From positions 1 through 22,769 of the forward strand of contig CAYZTB010000049.1 in the NCBI GenBank assembly GCA_964481195.1: a stretch of 22,769 nt of DNA, written 5' to 3'. The stretch comes from Palsa-948 sp964481195 (GTDB lineage Bacteria > Bacteroidota > Bacteroidia > Palsa-948). The translations under genes and the position numbers were made by a program. Numbering within the stretch: the first letter of the stretch is position 1; each line of letters opens with the position of its first letter. The notes under the pieces were generated by a model. The model had not been told where the DNA came from. It saw only the letters and a list, made by a program, of their open reading frames with translations, and searched no databases. This document shows positions 13,376 through 22,456 of this stretch, in pieces.

Positions 13376-15289
13376 ATGAACGCTACAATTGCACTTATAC
13401 CTTTATTACCCCTATTGGGTTTTCTTGCCATTGCATTTTTAGGCAAGAAGTTTTCTAAAGGATTAGTGGGAATTATTGGAAGTGGCACTGTGCTAGTATC
13501 TTTTGTGTTATCCATCAATGCCTTCATGAGTATTGTTGGAAACACCGGAACGGATGCATCCTACACTGTTTACCTATTCGACTGGATTACGGCAGGAAAT
13601 TTTTCTGCACCTTTTGCATTCTTAATTGATCCATTGTCCTGCTGGTTTTTATTAATTATTACAGGAATTGGTTTTTTAATTCACGTGTACTCGATTGGAT
13701 ACATGCACGATGATCCCGCGTTTTCCAGATTCTTTTCCTATTTAAATCTATTCATCTTCTTTATGTTGTTGCTTGTTTTAGGCGATAGCTACTTAACCAT
13801 GTTTGTAGGTTGGGAAGGAGTTGGTCTTTGCTCGTATTTATTAATTGGATTCTGGTTTAAAAATAACGAGTACAACAAAGCAGCGAACAAAGCTTTCATA
13901 ATGAACCGCATTGGTGATTTAGGATTTTTACTTGGCATCATGCTCATCTATATAACCTTTGGAAGTGTGCGTTACAACGAAGTATTTGATGTTGCAAAAT
14001 CTTTTTCTTCAGACACTACTGTAATGATTGCCATTACATTATTATTATTTGTTGGAGCAGCAGGGAAAAGCGCACAGATTCCTCTTTACACCTGGCTGCC
14101 CGATGCCATGGCTGGTCCAACTCCTGTATCGGCACTTATACATGCTGCAACCATGGTTACTGCAGGTATTTATATGATTGCTCGTTCCAATATTTTATAC
14201 ACCCTTGCACCAATTTCAATGGATATTGTTGCAGGAGTAGGATTGTTTACCGCTTTGTTCGCAGCAACTATTGGGCTATTCCAAAATGATATTAAAAAAA
14301 TATTAGCCTACTCTACCGTATCTCAACTTGGCTATATGTTTTTAGGTCTTGGAGTTGGTGCTTATACCGGGGCTGTGTTTCATGTAACTACACATGCCTT
14401 CTTTAAAGCATTGTTATTCCTTGGAGCTGGAAGTGTAATTCACGCTATGAGTGGCGAACAAGACATTCGTAAAATGGGAGGACTTAAAAAATATTTACGC
14501 ATTACCTACTTGACATTTTTACTTGGGACTATTGCCATCTCCGGAATATTTCCATTCTCAGGCTTCTTTTCTAAAGATGAAATTTTGGCTCAGGCCTACT
14601 CTTACAATAAATTTTTCTGGCTTATGGGAATATTAGGAGCTGTCATGACAGCCTTCTATATGTTCCGATTGTTTTACCTGACTTTCTTTGGCACATTCAG
14701 AGGTACAGAAGAGCAAAAGCATCATCTGCATGAATCTCCTAAAACGATGACTTTTCCTCTAATTGTGCTTGCAGCATTAGCTGTACTAGGTGGCGTAATT
14801 GGTATCCCTGAAATATTTGGAGGCAATCATTGGCTACATAATTATTTATATCCTGTATTTAAAGCATCGTACAATGCACCTCATTATCATAACGCTCACC
14901 TTTCGCATTCAACAGAAATTACTCTAATACTCTTTGCTACACTTGCAGCAGTTGCATCCATAGGTGCTGCTTGGTATTACTTTTTGAAGAAAGAAAATAT
15001 TCCTTTAGCAGATGGAGCAAATATAAATCCTGTTCAAAAAATCGTTTACCACAAATATTACATGGATGAACTTTATAGCTTCTTAATTCAAAAGCCTTTA
15101 GACTGGCTCTCCATTAAACTTCATCAAATAATAGAACTTAAAGCCATTGATCGCGTAGTAAATTATTTTGGCGAAGGTGTAGTTTGGATAAGTGGTCAGG
15201 CAAGACTTTTACAAACTGGTTATATTGGTTTTTACATTTTTGCAATGGTAATTAGCATTATTCTTATTTTATTTTTCAAGCTAGTATGA
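13376..15289 (+). CDS. nuoL: NADH-quinone oxidoreductase subunit L (antiporter-like proton pump)
   Basis: This 637-residue protein is the distal ND5-type pump with about 16 membrane helices and the C-terminal lateral helix. Key residues are Glu147 (FVGWEGVGLCSY), Lys231 (GAAGKSAQIPLYTWLPDAM) and His256 (VSALIHAATMVTAGIY), matching E. coli Glu144, Lys229 and His254 in context. The antiporter signature GPTPVSALIHAATMVTAG is intact. A His-rich loop (around 510-520, HYHNAHLSH) precedes the C-terminal region. Its last bases overlap the nuoM ATG by four (ATGA), indicating translational coupling. Confidence 0.98.
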   Translation: MNATIALIPLLPLLGFLAIAFLGKKFSKGLVGIIGSGTVLVSFVLSINAFMSIVGNTGTDASYTVYLFDWITAGNFSAPFAFLIDPLSCWFLLIITGIGFLIHVYSIGYMHDDPAFSRFFSYLNLFIFFMLLLVLGDSYLTMFVGWEGVGLCSYLLIGFWFKNNEYNKAANKAFIMNRIGDLGFLLGIMLIYITFGSVRYNEVFDVAKSFSSDTTVMIAITLLLFVGAAGKSAQIPLYTWLPDAMAGPTPVSALIHAATMVTAGIYMIARSNILYTLAPISMDIVAGVGLFTALFAATIGLFQNDIKKILAYSTVSQLGYMFLGLGVGAYTGAVFHVTTHAFFKALLFLGAGSVIHAMSGEQDIRKMGGLKKYLRITYLTFLLGTIAISGIFPFSGFFSKDEILAQAYSYNKFFWLMGILGAVMTAFYMFRLFYLTFFGTFRGTEEQKHHLHESPKTMTFPLIVLAALAVLGGVIGIPEIFGGNHWLHNYLYPVFKASYNAPHYHNAHLSHSTEITLILFATLAAVASIGAAWYYFLKKENIPLADGANINPVQKIVYHKYYMDELYSFLIQKPLDWLSIKLHQIIELKAIDRVVNYFGEGVVWISGQARLLQTGYIGFYIFAMVISIILILFFKLV

Positions 15290-16767
15290 TTACAGGGTTA
15301 CTTATATTATTGCCTTTACTATCTGGTTTGCTGCTTCTGTTAGCAAGCAATTATTCAGTAAAAAAAATTGCCTTTGTTGCTGCAATTGCTGAACTCCTAG
15401 TTACATTGTATGCACTAGTACAGTTCCACATAAATGCAGATGTACAATTTATGTTTGACATAACTTGGATTCAATCACTAGGAATTCATTTTAAAGTTGG
15501 CATGGACGGAATAAGTATTTTACTCGTCCTACTTACTAACATATTAGTTCCTTTAATAATTCTTTCATCTTTTGATCGCGATATAAAAAATCCTTCTTCT
15601 TTTTATTCGTTGATTCTCCTTATGCAAATGGCATTAGTGGGTGTATTTACCGCTCAGGATGGATTTTTATTTTACATCTTTTGGGAGTTAGCACTTATTC
15701 CAATTTGGTTTATCTGTTTATTATGGGGCGGAGAAAATAGAGCAAAAATTACTTTTAAGTTTTTTGCTTACACACTTGCAGGAAGCTTACTCATGTTAGT
15801 AGGATTAATTTACGTTTACTTACACACCGATAATATTATTTTAGAAAACGGAGAGGCCGTTACTAGAACTTTTGATATTCAAGCCTTGTACATTGCTGGT
15901 GCAAACCTTTCTGCGTCAGAGCAAACTTGGATATTCTGGGCACTATTTATTGCTTTTGCAATCAAGATGCCGGTATTTCCGTTTCATACTTGGCAGCCCG
16001 ATACGTATTCTGTTGCTCCTACACAAGGAACCATGTTGCTTTCGGGCATCATGCTAAAAATGGGAACCTACGGTGTCATACGTTATTTGCTGCCTATAGC
16101 TCCGTTAGGCGTACAAGAATGGGGAAACACTGCCATGATTCTATCTATCATTGGAATTTTGTATGCATCCATCATTGCAATTATGCAAAAAGACTTTAAG
16201 AGATTAATTGCCTATTCTTCTATTGCACATGTGGGTTTAATATCTGCCGGAATATTTTCGCTAACCGTTCAAGGCGTGCAAGGAGCTATGATGCAAATGC
16301 TGGCTCATGGCATAAACGTAGTAGGTCTTTTCTTTGTGGTTGATATTATTTTTAAACGCACTAACACACAACAATTAGCTGTGCTTGGAGGCATTCGAAA
16401 TATTGCTCCATGGTTTGCAACTGTTTTCATGATTGTGATGCTGGGAAGTGTTGCGCTGCCCATTACCAATGGATTTGTTGGAGAGTTTTTACTCATCAAT
16501 GGAATTTACCAGTACGATGCTTGGATGGCTGCCTTTGCAGGCTTAACAGTTATACTTGGAGCAGTTTACATGCTTCGCAGCTACCAAAAAGCAATGCTTG
16601 GAGAAACGAATGCAGTAACTGCAACTTTCACAGATTTAACGATGAATGAAAAGGCCGTGTTCATTCCAATCGTAATTATGATAATTGCTATGGGGGTTTA
16701 TCCCAAACCACTTTTAGATATTGCTGAACCATCTGTACTAAAAATTATTGAACTGATTCAACCGTAA
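15286..16767 (+). CDS. nuoM: NADH-quinone oxidoreductase subunit M (antiporter-like proton pump)
   Basis: This 493-residue ND4-type pump has about 14 helices. Glu134 lies in YIFWELALIPIW, Lys227 in FAIKMPVFPFHTWQPD and Lys258 in GIMLKMGTYG, the residues that carry the charged axis of this family. The motif FPFHTWQPDTYSVAPTQG is typical. The start codon overlaps the nuoL stop by four bases. nuoN follows after seven bases. Confidence 0.98.
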   Translation: MITGLLILLPLLSGLLLLLASNYSVKKIAFVAAIAELLVTLYALVQFHINADVQFMFDITWIQSLGIHFKVGMDGISILLVLLTNILVPLIILSSFDRDIKNPSSFYSLILLMQMALVGVFTAQDGFLFYIFWELALIPIWFICLLWGGENRAKITFKFFAYTLAGSLLMLVGLIYVYLHTDNIILENGEAVTRTFDIQALYIAGANLSASEQTWIFWALFIAFAIKMPVFPFHTWQPDTYSVAPTQGTMLLSGIMLKMGTYGVIRYLLPIAPLGVQEWGNTAMILSIIGILYASIIAIMQKDFKRLIAYSSIAHVGLISAGIFSLTVQGVQGAMMQMLAHGINVVGLFFVVDIIFKRTNTQQLAVLGGIRNIAPWFATVFMIVMLGSVALPITNGFVGEFLLINGIYQYDAWMAAFAGLTVILGAVYMLRSYQKAMLGETNAVTATFTDLTMNEKAVFIPIVIMIIAMGVYPKPLLDIAEPSVLKIIELIQP

Positions 16768-16774
16768 GTTAGAT

Positions 16775-18181
16775 ATGAAGATATTGTACATACTTACTGC
16801 ACTTGGAGTTATTTCGTTACTCGCAGAACTTTTTAAGTTCAAGAAATTATTATTGCCTATTGTGTTGCTTGGATTGTTAGGCGCAATTGCTGCCGGAATA
16901 AAAGATTGGAACAGCAACATCTATTACTACAACAACATGCTAACGTTCGATAACTACGCATTGTTGTTTTCCATGGTGCTTTGTAGCATTGCCTTCTTAT
17001 GGTTTTTAATGGCTAGCGATGGTATGCTTGCTAATGAATCTACTCGTACCGATTATTATGCCTTAACATTATTTGCACTTTGCGGTGCAGTTGTCATGGC
17101 TTCGTATTCCAACATGGTTATGTTGTTTTTAGGGATAGAAATTCTTTCCATTCCAATTTATGTCTTAGCAGGCAGCAGAAAAAATGATTTAGCTTCTAAC
17201 GAATCTGCCTTAAAATATTTTTTAATGGGTGCTTTTGCTACTTGCTTTTTGCTTTTTGGGATTGCTTTAATTTACGGTGCTACAGGTACTTTTGATATAA
17301 GTACTCTTGGAACTTATTTAGACTCTCCTTCTGCTTTACAAAGCTGGAGAGGACCAGGTGGAATAACATTGTTGTCTGCCGGCATATTAATGATGCTAAT
17401 TGGCATGTGTTTTAAAGTGGCTGCTGTTCCATTTCACTTTTGGACACCGGATGTTTACGAAGGTGCACCAACTCAAGTGACAGCCTATATGGCAACCATC
17501 GTTAAGACCGCTGCCTTTGCTGCATTCTTACGTTTGTTTATGACTTGCTTTACATCGTTCGAATCATTGTGGAGCGATGTGGTTTGGGTGATAGCTGCCG
17601 TTTCAATATTACTAGGCAATTTAACTGCTATCTATCAATCAAACGTAAAGAGAATGCTAGCCTACTCTAGTATTGCACATGCAGGATATATGTTACTAGG
17701 AATTTTATCCGGAGGAAAATTAGCGGCAGGTGGAGTTTTATATTATGCAGCTGCTTATTCTGTAGCAACCATTGCTGCTTTTACCATCTTGTCAGCCATA
17801 GAAAAAAACGGATCAGCTTTAACGTTCGATTCTTTTAAAGGATTTGCAAAGAATAATAAACTTGCTGCATTTGCTATGTCTGTAGCCATGCTATCACTTG
17901 CTGGCATACCGCCACTTGCAGGATTTTTTGGAAAATACTTTTTGTTTTCTGCTGCATTAGAAAATGGCTACGTTTGGTTAGTACTTATAGCTGCTTTAGG
18001 ATCTTTGATAGGTGTATATTATTATTTAAAAATTATTATCACCATGTACGCTGATAACAACACTGAAGAAAATGCTGTAGCTATCAATCTTACCACAGCT
18101 CAGCAAGTTGCACTTGCACTTTGCGTGCTTCTCTCCTTTATACTTGGCTTTTTTCCTGATTTGATTATTCGTCTTATTTAA
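16775..18181 (+). CDS. nuoN: NADH-quinone oxidoreductase subunit N (antiporter-like proton pump)
   Basis: This 468-residue ND2-type pump has about 14 membrane helices. Glu122 (GIEILSIPIYVLAG) and Lys214 (CFKVAAVPFHFWTPDVYEGAPT) occupy the conserved charged positions; Lys244 lies in the following helix. Length is normal. It is the last nuo gene, and no clear intrinsic terminator follows it. The next gene starts after 57 bases that include a weak promoter-like box. Confidence 0.97.
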   Translation: MKILYILTALGVISLLAELFKFKKLLLPIVLLGLLGAIAAGIKDWNSNIYYYNNMLTFDNYALLFSMVLCSIAFLWFLMASDGMLANESTRTDYYALTLFALCGAVVMASYSNMVMLFLGIEILSIPIYVLAGSRKNDLASNESALKYFLMGAFATCFLLFGIALIYGATGTFDISTLGTYLDSPSALQSWRGPGGITLLSAGILMMLIGMCFKVAAVPFHFWTPDVYEGAPTQVTAYMATIVKTAAFAAFLRLFMTCFTSFESLWSDVVWVIAAVSILLGNLTAIYQSNVKRMLAYSSIAHAGYMLLGILSGGKLAAGGVLYYAAAYSVATIAAFTILSAIEKNGSALTFDSFKGFAKNNKLAAFAMSVAMLSLAGIPPLAGFFGKYFLFSAALENGYVWLVLIAALGSLIGVYYYLKIIITMYADNNTEENAVAINLTTAQQVALALCVLLSFILGFFPDLIIRLI

Positions 18182-18210
18182 CTAAACACTATTCCTTCCT
18201 CCTTTTTTCC

Positions 18211-18218
18211 TACTTTCG
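18211..18218 (+). promoter_or_regulatory. Candidate -7 box TACTTTCG before the symporter gene
   Basis: TACTTTCG matches TAnnTTTG except at one position and lies 20 bases before the ATG at 18239, a spacing that suits a short leader. No TTTG is seen at the -33 position. It would make the symporter and DedA genes a unit separate from nuo. Confidence 0.35.
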
Positions 18219-18238
18219 TAGGTGAAAACAAATTACTC

Positions 18239-19531
18239 ATGACTATAAAAGCACCTAACCTAGTTACGCAAATATTTATTGGAATGTTCTTGGGCACTGC
18301 CTGGGGCATTGTGTCAAGTATGATGGGCTGGAGCGGGTTTACATCAGATTGGGTAAAACCATTTGGTACTATTTTCATTAACTTACTTAAACTAATAGCC
18401 ATCCCGCTTGTCTTGGCTTCATTAATTTCCGGAGTTTCTAATTTAAAAGACATTAAAAGACTTTCACGCTTAGGTGGTCGTACAATATTTATTTTCATTA
18501 TTACTACTGTTATTGCAGTTATAATTGGGTTGTTATTAGTAAATATTGTAAAGCCAGGTCATTCTTTTTCACCCGAAAAAAGGGCGGAACTACAACAGAT
18601 GTACGCAAACAACACCTCTGAAAAAATGAATACTGCTGAGCTAGTAAAAAATCGCGGTCCACTACAATTTGTTGTTGAAATTGTTCCTGAAAATTTATTT
18701 GATGCAATGAGCAGCAACACACGAATGTTGCAAGTAATTTTCTTTGCCATATTTTTTGGCATCTGTTTGGTAGCGCTTCCCGAAGACAAAACGAAACCTA
18801 TCAAAGATTTTGTAGATAGCTTAAATGAAGTGATTTTGAAAATGGTGCACATGATTATGTTATTCGCACCAATTGGTGTGTTTGCTCTTTTGGCTGCAGT
18901 AATTGCTGATATTGCAGGAGATAATCCTAGCCAAGTATTTGATATTCTGCAAGCACTTGGCGTTTATTCATTAACAGTAATTGCTGGATTGGCTATAATG
19001 ATGTTTGTAGTATATCCAATAATGCTGAGAACATTTACAGATATTCCATTTAAGAAATTTTATAAAGCTATACTTCCAGCGCAAACTATTGGCTTTTCTA
19101 CCAGCTCCAGTGCAGCAGCACTTCCCGTTAATATAGAATGCTGCGAAAAAGAACTAGGCATTTCGGAGGAAGTAACAAGCTTTGTTTTACCACTAGGAGC
19201 AACAATAAATATGGATGGCACTAGCCTGTACCAAACTATTGCTGCTGTGTTTATTGCACAAGCATTTGGTTATGAACTAACGCTTGGTATGCAGCTTACT
19301 TTAATCATCACTGCAGTGTTAGCCTCTATAGGAACTGCACCTGTTCCCGGTGCTGGCATGGTAATGCTTATTATTATTTTACAATCTACCGGTATAAATC
19401 CCGAAGGGCTTGCTTTAATATTTGCTACAGATCGCATACTTGATATGTGTCGTACAGTAGTTAACCTAACTAGTGATGCAACTGTAGCCTCTATTATTGC
19501 TGCAGGCGAAAAACGAGTCGTCACTCCATAG
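18239..19531 (+). CDS. Dicarboxylate/amino acid:cation symporter (DAACS, glutamate/aspartate type)
   Basis: This 430-residue inner-membrane transporter has the GltPh/GltP fold. Hairpin 1 carries the serine-rich motif FSTSSSAAALPVN (286-298), helix 7 carries NMDGTSLYQ (324-332), and helix 8 carries DRILDMCRTVVNLTSDA (398-414). By alignment from memory with GltPh, Asp402, Arg405, Thr406 and Asn409 match Asp394, Arg397, Thr398 and Asn401. The Arg is the residue that holds the side-chain carboxylate, so acidic amino acids or C4-dicarboxylates are the likely substrates, driven by Na+ or H+. Length is normal. It follows nuoN with a 57-base spacer, and the next gene begins one base after its stop codon. 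Confidence 0.93.
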   Translation: MTIKAPNLVTQIFIGMFLGTAWGIVSSMMGWSGFTSDWVKPFGTIFINLLKLIAIPLVLASLISGVSNLKDIKRLSRLGGRTIFIFIITTVIAVIIGLLLVNIVKPGHSFSPEKRAELQQMYANNTSEKMNTAELVKNRGPLQFVVEIVPENLFDAMSSNTRMLQVIFFAIFFGICLVALPEDKTKPIKDFVDSLNEVILKMVHMIMLFAPIGVFALLAAVIADIAGDNPSQVFDILQALGVYSLTVIAGLAIMMFVVYPIMLRTFTDIPFKKFYKAILPAQTIGFSTSSSAAALPVNIECCEKELGISEEVTSFVLPLGATINMDGTSLYQTIAAVFIAQAFGYELTLGMQLTLIITAVLASIGTAPVPGAGMVMLIIILQSTGINPEGLALIFATDRILDMCRTVVNLTSDATVASIIAAGEKRVVTP

Positions 19532-19532
19532 T

Positions 19533-20174
19533 ATGCAAGAAACTTGGGAATTCCTTAAAGAACTTACCAACCCTGAGTCCATCATTTTGTATGGAGGGTT
19601 AGGGCTTTTACTCTTCGTGATTTTTGCAGAAACCGGGTTAATGATTGGCTTCTTCTTGCCCGGTGATTCACTTGTTTTTGTTTCCGGTTTACTTTGCAAA
19701 ACTAAACCAGATTTACTTGGTATTGATATTTACACCTTAATTCTCTCGATGTCTCTTGCTGCCATTCTTGGAAATATGACTGGTTATTTATTCGGAAAAA
19801 AAGTGGGTCCTTCCCTATTTAAAAAAGAGGATAGTTGGATTTTCAAAAAAAAATATCTGGAAATGACACACTCCTTTTATAGTCGGCACGGAGGCAAATC
19901 GCTCATTCTGGGCAGGTTTTTACCTATCATTCGCACCTTTGCTCCTATTTTAGCAGGAGTAATTCAAATGGATTATAAAAAATTTACTGCCTATAATATT
20001 ATTGGCGCTTTACTTTGGATTGGCTCACTTTCGATTGTAGGGTATGTTCTTGGAGAAATAGTATGGGTACAAAATAACTTAGGAATTATTGTAATTCTGT
20101 TAATTGTGGTAACCTTGATACCTGTATTTAATACTTTTCGCAACGAACAAAGACTTAACAACAATAAAAACTAA
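19533..20174 (+). CDS. DedA family membrane protein
   Basis: This 213-residue protein starts at ATG 19533 (MQETWEFLKE), one base after the symporter stop. Upstream in-frame codons would overlap the symporter and are less likely. Family marks are an acidic residue and re-entrant segment, AETGLMIGFFLPGDSLVFVSG (31-51), the GYLFGKKVG loop, and the basic motif GRFLPIIRTFAPILAGV. Members of the DedA superfamily are implicated in lipid transport across the membrane, including recycling of undecaprenyl phosphate; this particular function is inferred from the family. It is probably cotranscribed with the symporter, without an obvious shared pathway. Confidence 0.93.
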   Translation: MQETWEFLKELTNPESIILYGGLGLLLFVIFAETGLMIGFFLPGDSLVFVSGLLCKTKPDLLGIDIYTLILSMSLAAILGNMTGYLFGKKVGPSLFKKEDSWIFKKKYLEMTHSFYSRHGGKSLILGRFLPIIRTFAPILAGVIQMDYKKFTAYNIIGALLWIGSLSIVGYVLGEIVWVQNNLGIIVILLIVVTLIPVFNTFRNEQRLNNNKN

Positions 20175-20251
20175 CATTTTTTACCAGATACTCCTCAAAT
20201 CGACCACTTACTAATTTACAAATGAAAAGTGGCTGTATCGCAAAATTTTTT

Positions 20252-20259
20252 TATGTTTG
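20252..20259 (+). promoter_or_regulatory. Candidate -7 box TATGTTTG before exbB
   Basis: This is an exact TAnnTTTG match in the 153-base spacer before exbB. Transcription would start near 20266, with a leader of about 60 bases. The -33 TTTG is not clear. Upstream in the same spacer a weak stem, CCACTT/AAGTGG (20204-20209 and 20227-20232) with a 17-base loop, is visible, but it lacks an adjacent T-run and is not called as a terminator. Confidence 0.45.
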
Positions 20260-20327
20260 ATGCGTTTTTGGACTTAATCAAATAACACAATTTAAAAACA
20301 GAACCTAATCTTTAAAATTCAATAAAT

Positions 20328-21140
20328 ATGAGCAAGCAAAAATTCTCAATGGGCAACTCAATAATGATCTTAGCCTGTTTATTTGTGGGTATACTTATTT
20401 ACATGTTTGTACTTGGTAATCCTGCCAACTTCGAACATAGCGAAGACTTTAGCTTTTTCCGTTTCCCTGGCGGTGAGCACCCTATTCAAGGTAACTTAAT
20501 GGGAATTATGTATAAAGGAGGATTCATTGTTCCTTGCTTACTAGCAATTAACCTAGTTGTGTTTGTGTTCTCAATTGAACGTAGCATCACACTTGGAAAA
20601 GTAAGTGGCACAGGCAGCGTAAAAGATTTTGTTCAATCTATACGTGGATTTGTTGGAAATAACCAAGTTAATGAAGCAATTGCTGCTTGCGATGTTCAAC
20701 AAGGATCTATTGCAAATGTTATTCGTACTGGATTAGTTGAATTGCAACGTGTTGAAAAAGATGGTTCATTAAATAAAGAATCTAAAATTGCTGCAATTCA
20801 AAAAGGGTTAGAAGAAGCTACAGCACTGGAGCTGCCTATGATGTCAAAAAACTTAGTTGTACTTTCTACATGCGCATCCATATCGGTACTAGTTGGACTA
20901 ATTGGAACTGTATTAGGGATGATTACTGCCTTTAGCGCGATGGCTCAAGCAGGCTCTCCAGATACAGTAGCACTTGCTACTGGAGTATCGGAAGCACTTG
21001 TAAATACCCTGTTTGGAATTTTAGGTTCTACACTTGGTATTGTGTTTTATAACTTCTTTAGCTCTAAAGTAGATGCATTAACATTTGCTATTGACGAAGC
21101 AGGATTTAGCATTGTTCAGTCTTTCTCAGCAAAAGGTTAA
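20328..21140 (+). CDS. exbB: ExbB/TolQ/MotA-family proton channel
   Basis: This 270-residue inner-membrane protein is the channel-forming partner of ExbD in the TonB energy-transducing motor. An N-terminal helix (about 11-30) is followed by a periplasmic stretch, a second helix (about 63-83), a cytoplasmic domain (about 84-170) and two helices that make the proton path. The family signature is LVGLIGTVLGMITAFSAMAQ (188-207) and SEALVNTLFGILGSTLGI (221-238). The extra N-terminal helix and loop compared with E. coli ExbB is common in Bacteroidota forms. It heads the exbB-exbD-exbD-tonB cluster and has its own promoter-like box. Confidence 0.93.
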   Translation: MSKQKFSMGNSIMILACLFVGILIYMFVLGNPANFEHSEDFSFFRFPGGEHPIQGNLMGIMYKGGFIVPCLLAINLVVFVFSIERSITLGKVSGTGSVKDFVQSIRGFVGNNQVNEAIAACDVQQGSIANVIRTGLVELQRVEKDGSLNKESKIAAIQKGLEEATALELPMMSKNLVVLSTCASISVLVGLIGTVLGMITAFSAMAQAGSPDTVALATGVSEALVNTLFGILGSTLGIVFYNFFSSKVDALTFAIDEAGFSIVQSFSAKG

Positions 21141-21178
21141 TTATTAGTAGAAGCAAATAATTAAATCTAAAAGCTAGT

Positions 21179-21820
21179 ATGTCAAAAATAAAAATGCCCA
21201 AAAGCGCCCCGTCTCTCGACATGACTCCCATGGTGGATTTGGCGTTCTTATTGGTAACATTTTTTATTCTTACTGCAAACTTCCGTAAGAACGAAGCAGT
21301 AGAAGTAGTTACCCCTTCCTCTCATTCTGAAAAAATTCTTCCAGAAAATGTTATGCTTATCACCATGGATACTGCAGGACGTGCTTTCTATAGCTTAGAT
21401 GGAAAAGAGGTTAGAGAAAAAATATTGCGTACGATGGCTGAAAAGTATAAAGTTGATTTAAACGAAACAGATATAAAGAGATTTCAAATCATGCCCATGT
21501 TTGGTGTTCCTATGAGCAGACTCACTGAATATATTAGGGGTGATGAAAAAATTAGAGGTGAAATTGACCGAGCAACACAAGGAATACCTATGGACTCCAT
21601 AAACAATCAATTAGGAGATTGGATAGCCTTTGGTTGGAACGAAAAAAAGCGTTGGGAAGCTGAGAATAGTGTTCCAAAAGAAAATGGTTGTAGAATAGCT
21701 ATTAAAGCTGATGGAAAAACAGACTATAAAAAGATAAAACGTGTCTTTGAAGTGTTCCAGGAAAGAAACCTTAATAGTTTTAACCTGATTACGAACATGG
21801 AAACTGAGACACCTGAATAA
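21179..21820 (+). CDS. exbD: ExbD/TolR-family protein, first paralogue
   Basis: This 213-residue protein has a single membrane helix, starting MSKIKMPKSAPSLDMTPMVD. Asp20 in DMTPMVDLAFLLVTFF is the protonatable residue matching E. coli ExbD Asp25. The helix spans about 19-35. The periplasmic region is longer than in E. coli (141 residues), with an insertion of about 70 residues, and ends with the typical IAIKADGKTDYKKIKRVFE segment (173-191). It is followed by a second ExbD two bases downstream; paired ExbD proteins are usual in this phylum. They may form a heterodimer in the ExbB pentamer, which is inference. Confidence 0.92.
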   Translation: MSKIKMPKSAPSLDMTPMVDLAFLLVTFFILTANFRKNEAVEVVTPSSHSEKILPENVMLITMDTAGRAFYSLDGKEVREKILRTMAEKYKVDLNETDIKRFQIMPMFGVPMSRLTEYIRGDEKIRGEIDRATQGIPMDSINNQLGDWIAFGWNEKKRWEAENSVPKENGCRIAIKADGKTDYKKIKRVFEVFQERNLNSFNLITNMETETPE

Positions 21821-21822
21821 AA

Positions 21823-22455
21823 ATGGCAAACGTAGAAAGCAATAGTGGTGGCGGGGGTGGTAAACACCAGAAAAAACGTGCTAAAAAACACGGAGCCCGT
21901 ATCGACATGACTCCCATGGTGGATTTAGGCTTTCTATTGCTTACTTTCTTTGTATTAACCTCTCAGTTCAGCAAGCCTAAGACAATGGAAATTAATATGC
22001 CTGTTGAGCCTGAGGATACCACCATAACTACCAAAGTTGACGATGAGACAGCAATGACCATCCTTTTAGAGGAAAAAGCGGAAAAAATATTTTATTATTA
22101 TGGAAAGTTCAAGCCTGAGTCATCTATATTAAAAACGATGGATTATTCCAAAGATGGAATACGCAAAGTTTTACAAAAAAGAAATGACAAAGTGATAACT
22201 CAAATGAATGAACTTAAAGAAAAACTTAGCAGAGGTGAAATTGCTGATACTACTTACAAGCGATTAGCAATAGGTGTTAAAGGAGATAAAAAAGCAACTT
22301 TTGTTATTGTGAAGGCTGATGAAAAAGCTAAATATAAAAATGTAATTGACGTTATAGATGAATTGAATGTTGCTGACGTTGGTAAATATGCATTGGTTGA
22401 TATTTCTCCAGCAGAAAAAGAATTAATTAAAGTATTCAGTAGTAATGGCAAATAA
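21823..22455 (+). CDS. exbD: ExbD/TolR-family protein, second paralogue
   Basis: This 210-residue protein has a Gly- and Lys-rich cytoplasmic tail (about 1-26, including a run of five Gly), then IDMTPMVDLGFLLLTFF, with Asp34 as the protonatable residue. The periplasmic domain has an extended charged helical section (about 105-145) and ends with VIVKADEKAKYKNVIDVIDEL (165-185), like the first paralogue. A stretch of 25 bases around DMTPMVD is identical to that of the first exbD. The tonB frame starts near or within its end. Confidence 0.92.
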   Translation: MANVESNSGGGGGKHQKKRAKKHGARIDMTPMVDLGFLLLTFFVLTSQFSKPKTMEINMPVEPEDTTITTKVDDETAMTILLEEKAEKIFYYYGKFKPESSILKTMDYSKDGIRKVLQKRNDKVITQMNELKEKLSRGEIADTTYKRLAIGVKGDKKATFVIVKADEKAKYKNVIDVIDELNVADVGKYALVDISPAEKELIKVFSSNGK

Positions 22456-22456
22456 A

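Noticed and set aside
15872..16199. Overlapping open frames inside nuoM
   Set aside because: They are shadows of a clearly conserved gene, with no start context or protein-like features.
19497..19532. Longer N-terminus for the DedA protein
   Set aside because: It would overlap the end of the symporter in another frame; the ATG at 19533 directly after the stop fits better.
20204..20232. Terminator after the DedA gene
   Set aside because: The six-base stem has a 17-base loop, and the only T-run begins about 15 bases later, so it does not fit an intrinsic terminator.
22445..22456. Upstream ATG for tonB, four codons earlier
   Set aside because: It overlaps exbD by 11 bases and adds only four residues. 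It remains possible, but the ATG at 22457 is the simpler choice.
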